From: Nonomuraea solani
GTDB taxonomy: Bacteria > Actinomycetota > Actinomycetes > Streptosporangiales > Streptosporangiaceae
Length of the DNA stretch: 64,000 bases
Reading direction: 5' to 3'
Assembly: GCF_900108335.1 (NCBI RefSeq)
Contig: NZ_FNVT01000016.1
Span: 62,001 to 126,000, forward strand
In this document: positions 23,578 through 31,597 of the stretch, piece by piece
How the letters are laid out: every line of letters begins with the position of its first letter
How positions within the stretch are numbered: the stretch's first letter is position 1
The notes under the pieces: model-generated
Databases searched by the model: none
What the model was told of the DNA's origin: nothing
Seen by the model: only the letters and a program-made list of their open reading frames with translations
Position numbers and translations under genes: made by a program

Positions 23578-24405
23578 TCACATAGCCGGATCGGGATGTG
23601 GTCGATACGGAGTGGTGGCGGTCCAGCCTCCACCCGATGAAACGTGCAGACTAGCCACCCCAGGATAATCAGTGATGAGCCACAAGTCAGTTATTTCAGG
23701 AGGAAGGGCCGGCGACGTATGCGGAAGCCCGAGATCGCGGACCGCCATGAGCGCGTGAAATAGAGAGAACCCGGATGCAGGATAAAATGGAATTGCGACA
23801 GCAAGATGACGTTGCGGCAGTCCGCTGATATGAAGTTTCCGCCTCTCCCCAGCACATCTACTGGAGTTAGCGAAACGCTCACTCCAATTAGTGATTACAT
23901 CGGTGGATGTAATCTTGGACCATCCAGCAACTTGCAGACGAGCGCAGCCTTGAGGAACTGAGGAATCTACCCGAATGCCCACAACCCCCAGAGCGCTAAG
24001 CCCCGCGGGCAGGATCAGCGGGGTTGGCGAATCTGGATAGATTGTTGCCGCCTCCATCCTCATGCTTTCAAATTTCGCCAGGAATGGCGAGAGCTCGCTG
24101 GCTGCCCACTTATCGGGTTTCGGGGGATAGGAGCCGATATCTACAGTCCACCCCTTACCGCATCCTGTCAGCGGCAGTAAGGGCTCGCCAAGACTGCTCC
24201 ACTGAGCCTCCGCATAGTCACGATCGGAGGTCACTTCTAGAGCAGCTACCATACCATTCTTCAACTCAATCTCGAAATCATGAATGGCGTGACCTTCGTT
24301 GAGGTCAGTTAGATTTATCGCTATTAGCTCTAGGTGTTCTTCTATTACAGCTTTGGCTAGGAGCTCCGCAGGTTTAAGCTTCACTGATCCTCCAAAGATC
24401 GTCAT
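23578..24405 (-). CDS. Unrecognised 275-aa protein of the island
   Basis: A 275-residue soluble protein. The N-terminal third is alpha/beta: KLKPAELLAKAVIEEHLELI, NEGHAIHDFEIELKNGMVAA and LEVTSDRDYAEAQWSSLGEP. A Glu-x10-Glu-Val-Thr arrangement recalls the core of some PD-(D/E)XK nucleases (D/E on one strand, E-x-K/T on the next), but Lys is missing and this is only a suggestion. The rest (LILPAGLSALGVVGIRVDSS, AVAIPFYPASGFSLFHALMA, SLHVSSGGGWTATTPYR) is not recognised. The base composition is lower in GC than the flanking chromosome. It is divergent from the GNAT-PIN gene by 357 bases. Confidence 0.65.
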   Translation of the reverse strand: MTIFGGSVKLKPAELLAKAVIEEHLELIAINLTDLNEGHAIHDFEIELKNGMVAALEVTSDRDYAEAQWSSLGEPLLPLTGCGKGWTVDIGSYPPKPDKWAASELSPFLAKFESMRMEAATIYPDSPTPLILPAGLSALGVVGIRVDSSVPQGCARLQVAGWSKITSTDVITNWSERFANSSRCAGERRKLHISGLPQRHLAVAIPFYPASGFSLFHALMAVRDLGLPHTSPALPPEITDLWLITDYPGVASLHVSSGGGWTATTPYRPHPDPAM

Positions 24406-24762
24406 CGTGATTAAGATTGCGCTATCAGAGTAGTGGTACCAGCGCAGCTACACACTAGCTGGCATACCACCTCATACCCGACCCGACGCCGCAGCGGAGC
24501 CCCGCATTCGACAATAAGGGTTGATGTCGCCATTTCTCATCAGCCTCCGCCTCTCGCAGGAACCAACCACGCCCCGCAAGTTGCGCAAAGGACTCGCGCC
24601 CAGCACCCTACCTGTAGTGGAGCTAGACTATCGAACACAGCTTCTAAGGCGTGCCCGGAAGGGTCATTTCGGGTGTCCTGAATAACATGTTGATCAAATC
24701 GATACAGCACGGGTCACCCACGGCAGGTGACAAGGAGGAGACCCCGTTGAACAATTTGGATC
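24406..24762. other. Divergent intergenic region, no gene seen
   Basis: About 357 bases between the two divergent genes, lower in GC. It should contain both promoters. An AGGAGG at 24733-24738 sits 24 bases before the GTG used for the GNAT-PIN gene and 8 bases before a TTG in another frame. No open frame or clear repeat was found. Confidence 0.45.
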
Positions 24763-26838
24763 GTGACAGAGCGCGAGCAGCCTTACGGTATCTCAAGTCC
24801 GGAAATAGTTCGTGTTACAGGACGCGATCAGGATATTATCGAACAAATTATTACACTAGCGGACAAGGCACGAAAAACTCTAGGATTTCTTCCGCCAGCC
24901 GCCTTCCGCCAGGCTGCCGATCGGAAGACCCTTCTCGCCGTGCGATCAGAGGGCACCGTAGTGGGTTATGCGCTCTACGCGCTTCCCCATCAGATAGTCC
25001 GACTAACTCATCTATGCATCTCTCCCGATTATAGGAGTCGCGGACTAGCGCGCCAGTTGGTAGACGCGATTACCAGGGACCACGGGGATAGATTTGGCAT
25101 TGCTCTCAAGTGCCGGACCGATTATGTCGAGAATGCGCTCTGGCCACGGCTCGGATTCATTGAGCGCGGCAGAACGCCAGGGCGAAGCAAGAAGCGGCTA
25201 CCGCTATCTATCTGGTGGAGAGATCACGGTCACCCAGATCTGTTTTCTTCTGCCGAGTCGCTGGACATCCTCAAGGTCGCTCTAGACGTAAACGTATTCG
25301 TCGACATTGAGAATGGGGATGATCGAGCGGCTGCGAAGGAGTCACATGCTCTCATCGAAGACTGGCTTGTGGGCCAAGTAGAGCTCACGATCACTCCAGA
25401 ACTTTCACGAGAGATCAGTCGCCTGCCACAGTGCGATAGTAAGAGCACACAAGTTGCCGCCCTCACGAAGTACCGGACCCTAACAGCTGACCACAGCACA
25501 AGCGACGCGATGTATCAGCGTTTGCTGGATCATGCAAAGTCCGCGCATGGGCTCGATCTGTCAATAGAAGAATCCGATAGGTCAGACGTTCGCCATATTG
25601 CGGAGGCGTATGCCGCTGGTGTAACCGTCTTCGTCACACGGGATGAGCGTTTGTCCATATGGGCTCGCTCAGCTCTAGACATCTGCGGTGTACGTGTAAT
25701 GCGCCCAGCCGATGTCATCCTCTACGTCGATGAACTGGCAAGGGCACAGGCATACATGCCTTCACAGCTTCTCGACACCGAATATCGCCTGGAGCCCGTA
25801 CGATCTATGGAAGAAGGTAATCTACTTTCCTTTCTCAACTCATCTGACGGTGAACGAAAGACTGATTTCCTTGCCAAAGTCAGACAACTGTCCGCGGAGG
25901 GGCAGAAGTGGGAACGCCTGATACTACGCGACCCCCACGGCAATGCTTCAGCACTACTAATATACGGTCTAGAAGCGACGCAGCTTACTGTGCCCTTGAT
26001 TCGAGTAGGGAACTCTCGAATCGAAGAGACGATCGTTCGTCAGCTTATCTACCTTGCTCGCACTCAAGCCCGACAACATAAAAGAGAGATAATACGCATC
26101 ACTGACCGGCAGCTTTCCAAGGCGCTCCAACGCATACTTCGCAGCGAAGGCTTCGTGTGCCATAACGATGCCTGGATAGCATTCGTAATAGACCTTTGCG
26201 CCAACGCAGCGGCGGTTGATGAACAAACAGCTCTAGCGGCACGACACGTAGATATACGCCTAACAAAACTTACTACAAATCTTTCTCCCATAATTGCGGC
26301 CGATTTAGAACGATCGCTTTGGCCTGCAAAGCTAGTTGACTCGGCGCTCCCTTCATACATAGTTCCCATCCGGCCATATTGGTCTGCGGAGCTCTTCGGC
26401 GTGCCACAGACACTTATCCCCCGCTCGAACTCGCTTGGCATTAGTCGCGAGCACGTGTACTACAGAAGCCCCATCCCTAGAGGGGAGCGCGCACCAGCAC
26501 GCTTGCTTTGGTATGTGAGCAGCAATTCGGCTGGCGGCTTGTCGGCGATAATAGGTTGCTCTCGCCTGGAGGAGGTAACTGTCGATAGCCCACAAGCACT
26601 CCATGGCCGCTTCCAACATCTCGGGGTATGGAGCAGACAACAGGTCATAAATGCCTCAAAAGGTGGCAAAGCACTCGCCTTGCGCTTCTCTGACACGGAA
26701 CTCTTCCAGCATCACGTTCCGTTGAGGCGCATGCGACAGATTGCTACTACTTTCGGCCAGACCCTTCAGCTACAGTCGGTGTCGAAGATCTCTTCCGATC
26801 TGTTCGCCGCAATATACAAGGAGGGTCAAGGCCCGTGA
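24763..26838 (+). CDS. GNAT acetyltransferase - PIN nuclease - EVE-like multidomain protein
   Basis: A 691-residue fusion. Residues 15-150 are a GNAT domain: LLAVRSEGTVVGYALYAL, LCISPDYRSRGLARQLVDAI with the acetyl-CoA loop RSRGLA (91-96), and ENALWPRLGF. Residues 170-325 look like a PIN RNase: ALDVNVFVDI (D175), SDVRHIAEAYAAG (D275) and VTRDER (D294) give the acidic site. Residues 380-480 resemble a second, degenerate GNAT (LARTQARQHKREIIRITD, LRSEGFVCHNDAWIAFV). The C-terminal 120 residues (EHVYYRSPIPRGERAPARLL, IIGCSRLEEVTVDSPQALHG, GKALALRFSDTELF) have the look of an EVE/PUA-type modified-base reader. GTG 24763 is the only start in frame after a stop, though its AGGAGG is 24 bases away. 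It overlaps the ASCH gene downstream. Confidence 0.8.
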   Translation: MTEREQPYGISSPEIVRVTGRDQDIIEQIITLADKARKTLGFLPPAAFRQAADRKTLLAVRSEGTVVGYALYALPHQIVRLTHLCISPDYRSRGLARQLVDAITRDHGDRFGIALKCRTDYVENALWPRLGFIERGRTPGRSKKRLPLSIWWRDHGHPDLFSSAESLDILKVALDVNVFVDIENGDDRAAAKESHALIEDWLVGQVELTITPELSREISRLPQCDSKSTQVAALTKYRTLTADHSTSDAMYQRLLDHAKSAHGLDLSIEESDRSDVRHIAEAYAAGVTVFVTRDERLSIWARSALDICGVRVMRPADVILYVDELARAQAYMPSQLLDTEYRLEPVRSMEEGNLLSFLNSSDGERKTDFLAKVRQLSAEGQKWERLILRDPHGNASALLIYGLEATQLTVPLIRVGNSRIEETIVRQLIYLARTQARQHKREIIRITDRQLSKALQRILRSEGFVCHNDAWIAFVIDLCANAAAVDEQTALAARHVDIRLTKLTTNLSPIIAADLERSLWPAKLVDSALPSYIVPIRPYWSAELFGVPQTLIPRSNSLGISREHVYYRSPIPRGERAPARLLWYVSSNSAGGLSAIIGCSRLEEVTVDSPQALHGRFQHLGVWSRQQVINASKGGKALALRFSDTELFQHHVPLRRMRQIATTFGQTLQLQSVSKISSDLFAAIYKEGQGP

Positions 26839-27326
26839 CCATCGAGGAACGAGCCCTCTTGCTGTCGATACGCCCCAAGTACGCTGAAGCAATCATGGCC
26901 GGCGATAAGTCGGCGGAACTTAGGCGTCAGCGACCGGGAGTGAGTCCCGGGTCAGCCATGATGATCTACACTACGGCTCCCGTCGCAGCGTTGACAGGCA
27001 TAGCAAAGATTATGAGCATCTCGGAAGGCTCACCGGACGAAATTTGGGAGCGCCATGGTGATGAGCTCGGCCTATCGAGGACGGAGTTCGACTCTTATCT
27101 TGCGGGAGCTGCGACCGCTATTGCTCTCACGCTGAGCGAACCAAGGCGGCTATCGGAGCCGCTCTCCCTCCAAGAACTGCGAGAAAAACTCGCTTTCCAT
27201 CCACCACAGAGCTTCCGCTACATGACGAAAACCATGATCGACCAACTTGCGCGGGCAGATCATCCAGACCATGAGCTGCTAGAGGACCTACTGTCCGCTA
27301 ACCTGCAGCAGCCCCTGCCTACCTGA
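26835..27326 (+). CDS. ASCH-domain protein
   Basis: A 163-residue protein whose first half is an ASCH domain of the PUA superfamily: LLLSIRPKYAEAIMAGDKSA, ELRRQRPGVSPGSAMMIYTT and APVAALTGIAKIMSISEG. This has the K-P-x-Y-A-x2-I-x2-G-x-K-x2-E-x-R signature of ASCH, here R-P-K-Y-A. ASCH proteins bind RNA or modified nucleosides; some hydrolyse N4-acetylcytidine. The C-terminal half is helical (LSLQELREKLAFHPPQSFRY). The GTG start overlaps the TGA of the GNAT-PIN gene (GTGA), so the two are translationally coupled and likely work together. Confidence 0.85.
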   Translation: MTIEERALLLSIRPKYAEAIMAGDKSAELRRQRPGVSPGSAMMIYTTAPVAALTGIAKIMSISEGSPDEIWERHGDELGLSRTEFDSYLAGAATAIALTLSEPRRLSEPLSLQELREKLAFHPPQSFRYMTKTMIDQLARADHPDHELLEDLLSANLQQPLPT

Positions 27327-27808
27327 TCACCTCGTACGCCGTCGACTCACCGCGTAGCGGCAGCGGGCCGGGGACGGAGTGCCAAGCTCGGCTTCGCGTG
27401 TACGTTCGCCGGTCGCCGTTCCTCGCTCATTCGTTGCCCTGCGGTCAGAGCCGGGCTTGATACGGAGGAGCCGGTCTGCTGGGCTTGCCTGAGTCGATGG
27501 TGTACGAGGTGATCAGCCCCCAACCACCCATCTACGTTCAGGGCCGTGTGGCGACCACCTCGGTGCCGGAGTGCTCCCGCCGGAGGCATGCTTTGACCTC
27601 ACAGGCACAGTCCGAGAGTCATCCCTCGTGGTGCTGGTGAACGTCCTAGACGCGGCTCTGCCTGCGTTCGATGGTGCGGCAGGGTGGCCGGGCGGGACCG
27701 GCCCGGAGAGGCCGCATGCCCGCCCGGACCGCCCGGCCGCCCGCCGCCCATCGGGCGGCGGCTTGATGACGTGCAGATAAGTTGCTTTCTGGGCTGCCCG
27801 TAGCTGTG
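27327..27808. other. Gap between the ASCH gene and IS481, no gene seen
   Basis: About 480 bases without a convincing coding frame on either strand. The part from 27660 to 27800 is very GC-rich with CGCCCG repeats; no terminator with a T tract was found after the ASCH stop. It may contain what was originally upstream of the integrase before the IS481 insertion, but no integrase N-terminus can be read here. Confidence 0.4.
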
Positions 27809-29798
27809 TGTGTTGTCCCGGGACATGCTTGACGGATGAGTCCCAGGACGTGGGCGACAGGTGCTGTTTTCGGTCAGGCTGGCGTGCGTCGTTGCGGCGT
27901 CGTGCGTCGGGAGGCCGGGATTGGCCCTGGTGGATATGTCCGTGGTGGAGCAGCGGTATCGGGCTGTGCTGGCGGTGCTGGCCGGCGGTTCGGTGACCGA
28001 GGTCGCGCGCGAGGTGGGGGTGGCGCGGCAGACGTTGTCGGGTTGGGTGTCGCGTTATCGGGAGTCCGGGCTGGGTGGCCTGGTGGATCGGTCGCGGCGG
28101 CCGCATTCGTCTCCGTCGCAGATGGCCGCGGAGGTGGAGGTGCTGGTGTGTGAGCTGCGGCGCCGGCATCCGCGGTGGGGCCCGGTCCGGTTGGCGCATG
28201 AGGCCGGGCGTCGAGGTGCGGATCCGCCGCCGTCGCGGATGGGGGTGTATCGGGCGCTGGTGCGTCACGGCCTGATCGAGCCGGGCGCGGGGCGCCGCAA
28301 GCGGGTCTATCGCCGCTGGCAGCGGGATGCGCCGATGGAGTTATGGCAGCCGGGCATCGTCGGCGGGGTGTTGTTGGCCGACGGTCGCGAGGTCAAGGTG
28401 GTGACCGGCGTCGACGACCATTCACGCTTCTGCGTGATCGCCAAGGCGGTGGTGCGGGCCACTGGCCGAGCGGTCTGCCTGGCTTTCACCGAGGCGTTGC
28501 AGGCGTTCGGCGCGCCGGGTGAGGTGCTGACCGACAACGGCAAGCAGTTCACCGCCCGGTTCGGTCATGGCGGGGAGGTGCTGTTCGACCGGATATGCCG
28601 GGACAACGCGATCGTGCACCGGCTGACCCAGCCGCGTTCGCCCACGACGACCGGGAAGGTGGAGCGTTTCCACCAGACGATGCGCCGCGAGTTGCTGGAC
28701 GATGCCGGCCCGTTCGAGGACCTGGCCGCGTTCCAGGCCGAGCTGGACGCCTGGGTAGAGCAGTACAACACCGCCCGGCCGCACCAGAGCCTGGACATGG
28801 CCGTCCCGGCCGACCGGTTCACACCGGTGAGCGTGGTGAAGCGGGAGCTGCTGCCGCTGCGCCTGCCGACGATCCTGGCTGCGCAGCCGGACCCGGTGCC
28901 TGCCGTGGATGACGTGCCGGACGAGGCGGCGGCACCTGAACACCGAAAGAGCAGCAACGAGGGCAAGCCGGTGGCCAGGCAGCCGACGAGGCCGGCGCCG
29001 TGGTCGGGTGGGGCGATCGAGTTCGACCGGGTGGTGCCGGCCAGCGGCAACCTGGGCGTGGCGGGTAAGCAGTTCTGGCTGGGTCCGGCCCGCGCCGGTC
29101 AGGTGATCACCTTCTGGGCGGACGTGAACGTGATCCACCTGCTGGTCGGCGGAGTGCGGCTCAAGAGCCTGCGATCGCACCTGTCGACCAACGATCTGGC
29201 CCGCCTGTTCGCCGGAGGCGGTCGTGTGGCAGGGCCGTCGCCGCTGCCGCAGGCCGAGAACGACGCGGTGGTGGAGGTGGAGCGGACGGTGAACAAGTAC
29301 GGGTCGGTCAGCCTGGCCGGCCGCTACCTGCTGGCCGCGGAGATCCTGGGTGGGCGCCGGGTCACCATCCGGATCGAGGAGAAGACCCTGATGTTCCTCG
29401 ACCCCGACACCCGGCAGTTGCTGCGCACCCGCCCGAACCCGCTGATCTGGGCCAAGTGCCTGCAGTTGCGTGGTGCTCGCCCGGCCGGGCCGCCACCGGT
29501 TCCGGAGCGGTCGCCGATCACGGTGCAGCGGCGCGCGAACGCCTTCGGCGTCATCATGGTGGCCCGGCAGACCGTCTCGCTCGGTCGCCTGCACGTCGGC
29601 CAGGTCGTCACGGTGCATGTCAGCGACACCACGCCGACCATCGACCTGGACGAAGGGCCGCGCACGGTGCGCCGCACCACCGACCTTCCGGTCCGCAACG
29701 TCAAAGCGCACCGGCCGTACAAGGTCGACCATGTTTCCTAGATCACCTGTCGCCTATGTCCTGGGACCGAAACGTCAGGCATCTCATGGGACTAGACA
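27809..29798 (+). mobile_element. IS481-family insertion sequence with ~50-bp imperfect terminal repeats
   Basis: The transposase gene is flanked by long imperfect inverted repeats. The left end begins TGTGTTGTCCCGGGACATGC (27809) and the right end, read inward on the minus strand, TGTCTAGTCCCATGAGATGC (29798). Inside both, after TGACG, follow GTCCCAGGAC and GGCGACAGGTG (left 27842-27862; right about 29745-29768). The 5'-TGT...ACA-3' ends suit IS481. No target-site duplication is obvious. On its right side the element abuts an integrase lacking its N-terminus, so insertion (or deletion next to it) disrupted that gene. Confidence 0.8.
27921..29741 (+). CDS. IS481-family transposase with long C-terminal extension
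   Basis: A 606-residue transposase starting at TTG 27921 (GGGAGG six bases upstream), giving the usual MALVDMSVVEQRYRAV beginning. Residues 10-60 form a helix-turn-helix (VTEVAREVGVARQTLSGWVS). The rve core (about 135-310) has VDDHSRF, LTDNGKQF with D205, and GKVERFHQTMRREL with E248. At the position of the first catalytic Asp, where relatives read WQMDIVGG, this copy reads WQPGIVGG (Gly145), so strand transfer may be lost. About 280 further residues with AGQVITFWADVNVIHLLVGG and GKQFWLGP repeats form the extension known in several actinomycete IS481 proteins. Confidence 0.88.
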   Translation: MALVDMSVVEQRYRAVLAVLAGGSVTEVAREVGVARQTLSGWVSRYRESGLGGLVDRSRRPHSSPSQMAAEVEVLVCELRRRHPRWGPVRLAHEAGRRGADPPPSRMGVYRALVRHGLIEPGAGRRKRVYRRWQRDAPMELWQPGIVGGVLLADGREVKVVTGVDDHSRFCVIAKAVVRATGRAVCLAFTEALQAFGAPGEVLTDNGKQFTARFGHGGEVLFDRICRDNAIVHRLTQPRSPTTTGKVERFHQTMRRELLDDAGPFEDLAAFQAELDAWVEQYNTARPHQSLDMAVPADRFTPVSVVKRELLPLRLPTILAAQPDPVPAVDDVPDEAAAPEHRKSSNEGKPVARQPTRPAPWSGGAIEFDRVVPASGNLGVAGKQFWLGPARAGQVITFWADVNVIHLLVGGVRLKSLRSHLSTNDLARLFAGGGRVAGPSPLPQAENDAVVEVERTVNKYGSVSLAGRYLLAAEILGGRRVTIRIEEKTLMFLDPDTRQLLRTRPNPLIWAKCLQLRGARPAGPPPVPERSPITVQRRANAFGVIMVARQTVSLGRLHVGQVVTVHVSDTTPTIDLDEGPRTVRRTTDLPVRNVKAHRPYKVDHVS

Positions 29799-31074
29799 GG
29801 TCCTACGTGATCCGCGTAAAGGACCCGGAGACCGGTGAGAGCAAGCCCCGCTGGGTGAGCGGCTTCGCCACCGAGGACGACGCCAAGGCGGCCCGGGACG
29901 AGGCCAGGGTGAGAGCTCGGCGCGGCGAGTACATCGACCGGAACACGATCACGGTCGCGGAATACCTCGCCGACTGGATCGAGGGCCACGCCGTCGAGAT
30001 CAAGCCGCACACCCTCAAGGGCTACCGCGACATGATCCGCCTCTACATCACGCCCCGGATCGGCACCGTCCGCCTCCAGGCACTACGTCCGTCCGCGATC
30101 ACGAGGTTCTACCGCGACCTGCTGACGAGCGGCGGCGAGAAGGGCCGCCCGCTCGCCGCGAACACCGTCAAGCACGTCCACACGGTGCTCCGCAAGGCCC
30201 TCACGGACGCCGTGCTCGTGGACGAGCTGCTTCCCAACAACCCCGCCGAACGGGCCAAGCTCCCGCGCACTCAGCCGACCGAGCCAGGCATGGTCTGGAC
30301 GCCGGCCCAGCTCCGGGCCTTCCTCGCCACAACTCAAGAGCACGTCTGTACGCCTTCTTCCACCTGGCGGCCTACACAGGTGCCCGTCGCGGCGAACTGC
30401 TCAACCTCCGCTGGACGGACGTAGACCTGGACAAACCACAGATCCACATCACCGGCACAGCCGCAGTGATCGACCGCCAACGAGTCGAGGGCATCACCAA
30501 GAGCGGACGCTCCCGCGTCGTGTCCCTCGACCCCAGCACGGTCAGGGCCCTCAAAGCCCACCGCGCTCGCCAGGACGAGGAACGCCTGAGGCTCGGCGAG
30601 TCCTGGAAGGGCGGCGGCGCGTACGTCTTCACGACCGGCTGGGGAGACCCGCTCTTCCCGGACACGCCCAGTTCCCTGATGCCCAAGCTCATCGAGACCC
30701 ACAACAAGCAGAACCCGCGAGCCCAACTCCCCCACGCCCGCCTACACGACCTTCGCCACATCCACGCCACGACGCTGCTCCTGGCCGGCGTGCCCGTCCA
30801 CGTCGTCGCGGCCCGACTCGGCCACGCCGACCCGGCGATCACCCTCCGGGTTTACGCCCACGTCATCCACGAGCAAGCCGCAACGGCGGCGGACGTCTTC
30901 GCGGCAGCCCTGGAGACACAGAGGCGGGTTGAGCATCTCCAACTGTCAGAGCCGTGTTCTATCGTGACCGCCCATGGCAATCATGACGCCACGCGAGCAA
31001 AGACGCTCCTTGCAGAAGTGCGACTGCGTGCTCTGCTTCTACTGCGATATCAAGCTCGAACGACACGAGCATGA
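29799..31074 (+). pseudogene. Tyrosine-recombinase integrase, 5'-truncated by IS481 and frameshifted
   Basis: The frame begins right at the IS end with SYVIRVKDPETGESKPRWVS and continues through the SAM-like arm-binding domain (TVAEYLADWIEGHAVEIKPH, TLKGYRDMIRLYITPRIGTV). Near 30342 one C is missing, shifting the frame at EH|RLYAFFHLAAYTGARRGEL. The second part keeps the catalytic Arg (GARRGELLNLRW), HDLRHIH, LGHADPAITLRVYAH with the nucleophile Tyr, and ends about 30945-31074. The first 20-30 residues are lost. It is an AICE/pSAM2-type integrase that would have used the tRNA-Thr site 430 bases downstream. As it stands it cannot make a functional protein. Confidence 0.88.
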
Positions 31075-31381
31075 TCACTATCCGATCCCCAAAGCAGCAG
31101 GAGGCACGCAGACAGTACCTGCGTGTTCCGACTGTCACGATCTCAAAGATCGCATCCCGGCGTTCAAGTGGGATGTAACGACCAACGTCCTTGCTCTCAT
31201 GGAGCTGCTGCAGGGCTTCAACCCGCATAAATTCCTTGAAGCACCTGCAGAGCTCAAGCGAACTATTCTCCGGGAAGATCCCTTCTTCGCAGAGGAGAGC
31301 GTCCGGCAGCGCTGGCACACCCTCTCGCCCATGGCCCGGCTGCTCTACACGAAGCTGCTCGCCCACGTTCTCAGCGAGTGA
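30974..31381 (+). CDS. HNH-endonuclease-like protein (135 aa)
   Basis: A 135-residue protein with an HNH-type zinc site: CDCVLCFYCDIKLERHEHDH (two CxxC pairs then His-Asp-His), YPIPKAAGGTQTV, and CSDCHDLKDRI with the last CxxC and CHxxK. The HNH order DHxxP...CxxCHxxK is present, though the usual Asn before the second CxxC is replaced (GTQTVPACSDC). The C-terminal 70 residues are helical (LALMELLQGFNPHKFLEAPA). ATG 30974 overlaps the end of the integrase frame. HNH genes beside integrases are common in actinomycete elements; a role in excision, restriction or homing is unproven. Confidence 0.8.
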   Translation: MAIMTPREQRRSLQKCDCVLCFYCDIKLERHEHDHYPIPKAAGGTQTVPACSDCHDLKDRIPAFKWDVTTNVLALMELLQGFNPHKFLEAPAELKRTILREDPFFAEESVRQRWHTLSPMARLLYTKLLAHVLSE

Positions 31382-31422
31382 GCCATTGGGCGCTTCGATG
31401 TCCTAGCAGCAGTTAGCAAGGC

Positions 31423-31546
31423 TGTTAGCAAGATCTCGACATTGTCCTGACAAACCAAGAAGCCCCTGACGGCATAACGCCTGTTCAGGGGCTCCCTGTT
31501 GCAGAGCCGACGAGGGGAATCGAACCCCTGACCTTCTGTTTACAAG
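31423..31546 (+). repeat. Integrase-flank plus att direct repeat, copy C (at the tRNA)
   Basis: The counterpart of 18662-18784, running from TGTTAGCAAGATCTCGAC through the terminator into the tRNA 3' half. It is the current inner junction of the island. Confidence 0.85.
31461..31493 (+). terminator. Terminator between HNH gene and tRNA-Thr
   Basis: AGCCCCTGA (31461-31469) pairs with TCAGGGGCT (31485-31493) over a 15-base loop. It would stop transcription leaving the element before the tRNA gene. Confidence 0.65.
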
Positions 31547-31577
31547 ACAGATGCTCTGCCGATTGAGCTACGTCGGC
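31505..31577 (-). tRNA. tRNA-Thr (anticodon TGT)
   Basis: A 73-nt complete tRNA. On the minus strand the acceptor stem GCCGACG pairs with CGTCGGC, with discriminator T; the D arm has GCTCAATCGGCAGAGC, the anticodon arm TCTGT-CTTGTAA-ACAGA with anticodon TGT at 34-36, and the T arm AGGGGTTCGAATCCCCT. The CCA end is not encoded. It decodes ACA (Thr). Its 3' half is the attachment site repeated at 18745 and 22134, so it is the integration target of the island to its left. Confidence 0.97.
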
Positions 31578-31597
31578 ACGGCCTACCAGTGTAGACG

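Noticed and set aside
24651..25034. A TTG-started frame with good AGGAGG (MNNLDRDRARAALRYLKSG) overlapping the GNAT-PIN start
   Set aside because: After about 20 residues it becomes Ser/Arg-rich shadow of the GNAT frame. It might be a short leader peptide, but there is no further support.
27513..28268. Minus-strand frame rich in His/Pro/Arg over the IS481 left end
   Set aside because: Low-complexity translation across a GC-rich intergenic part and the IS end; no start signal and no homology recognised.
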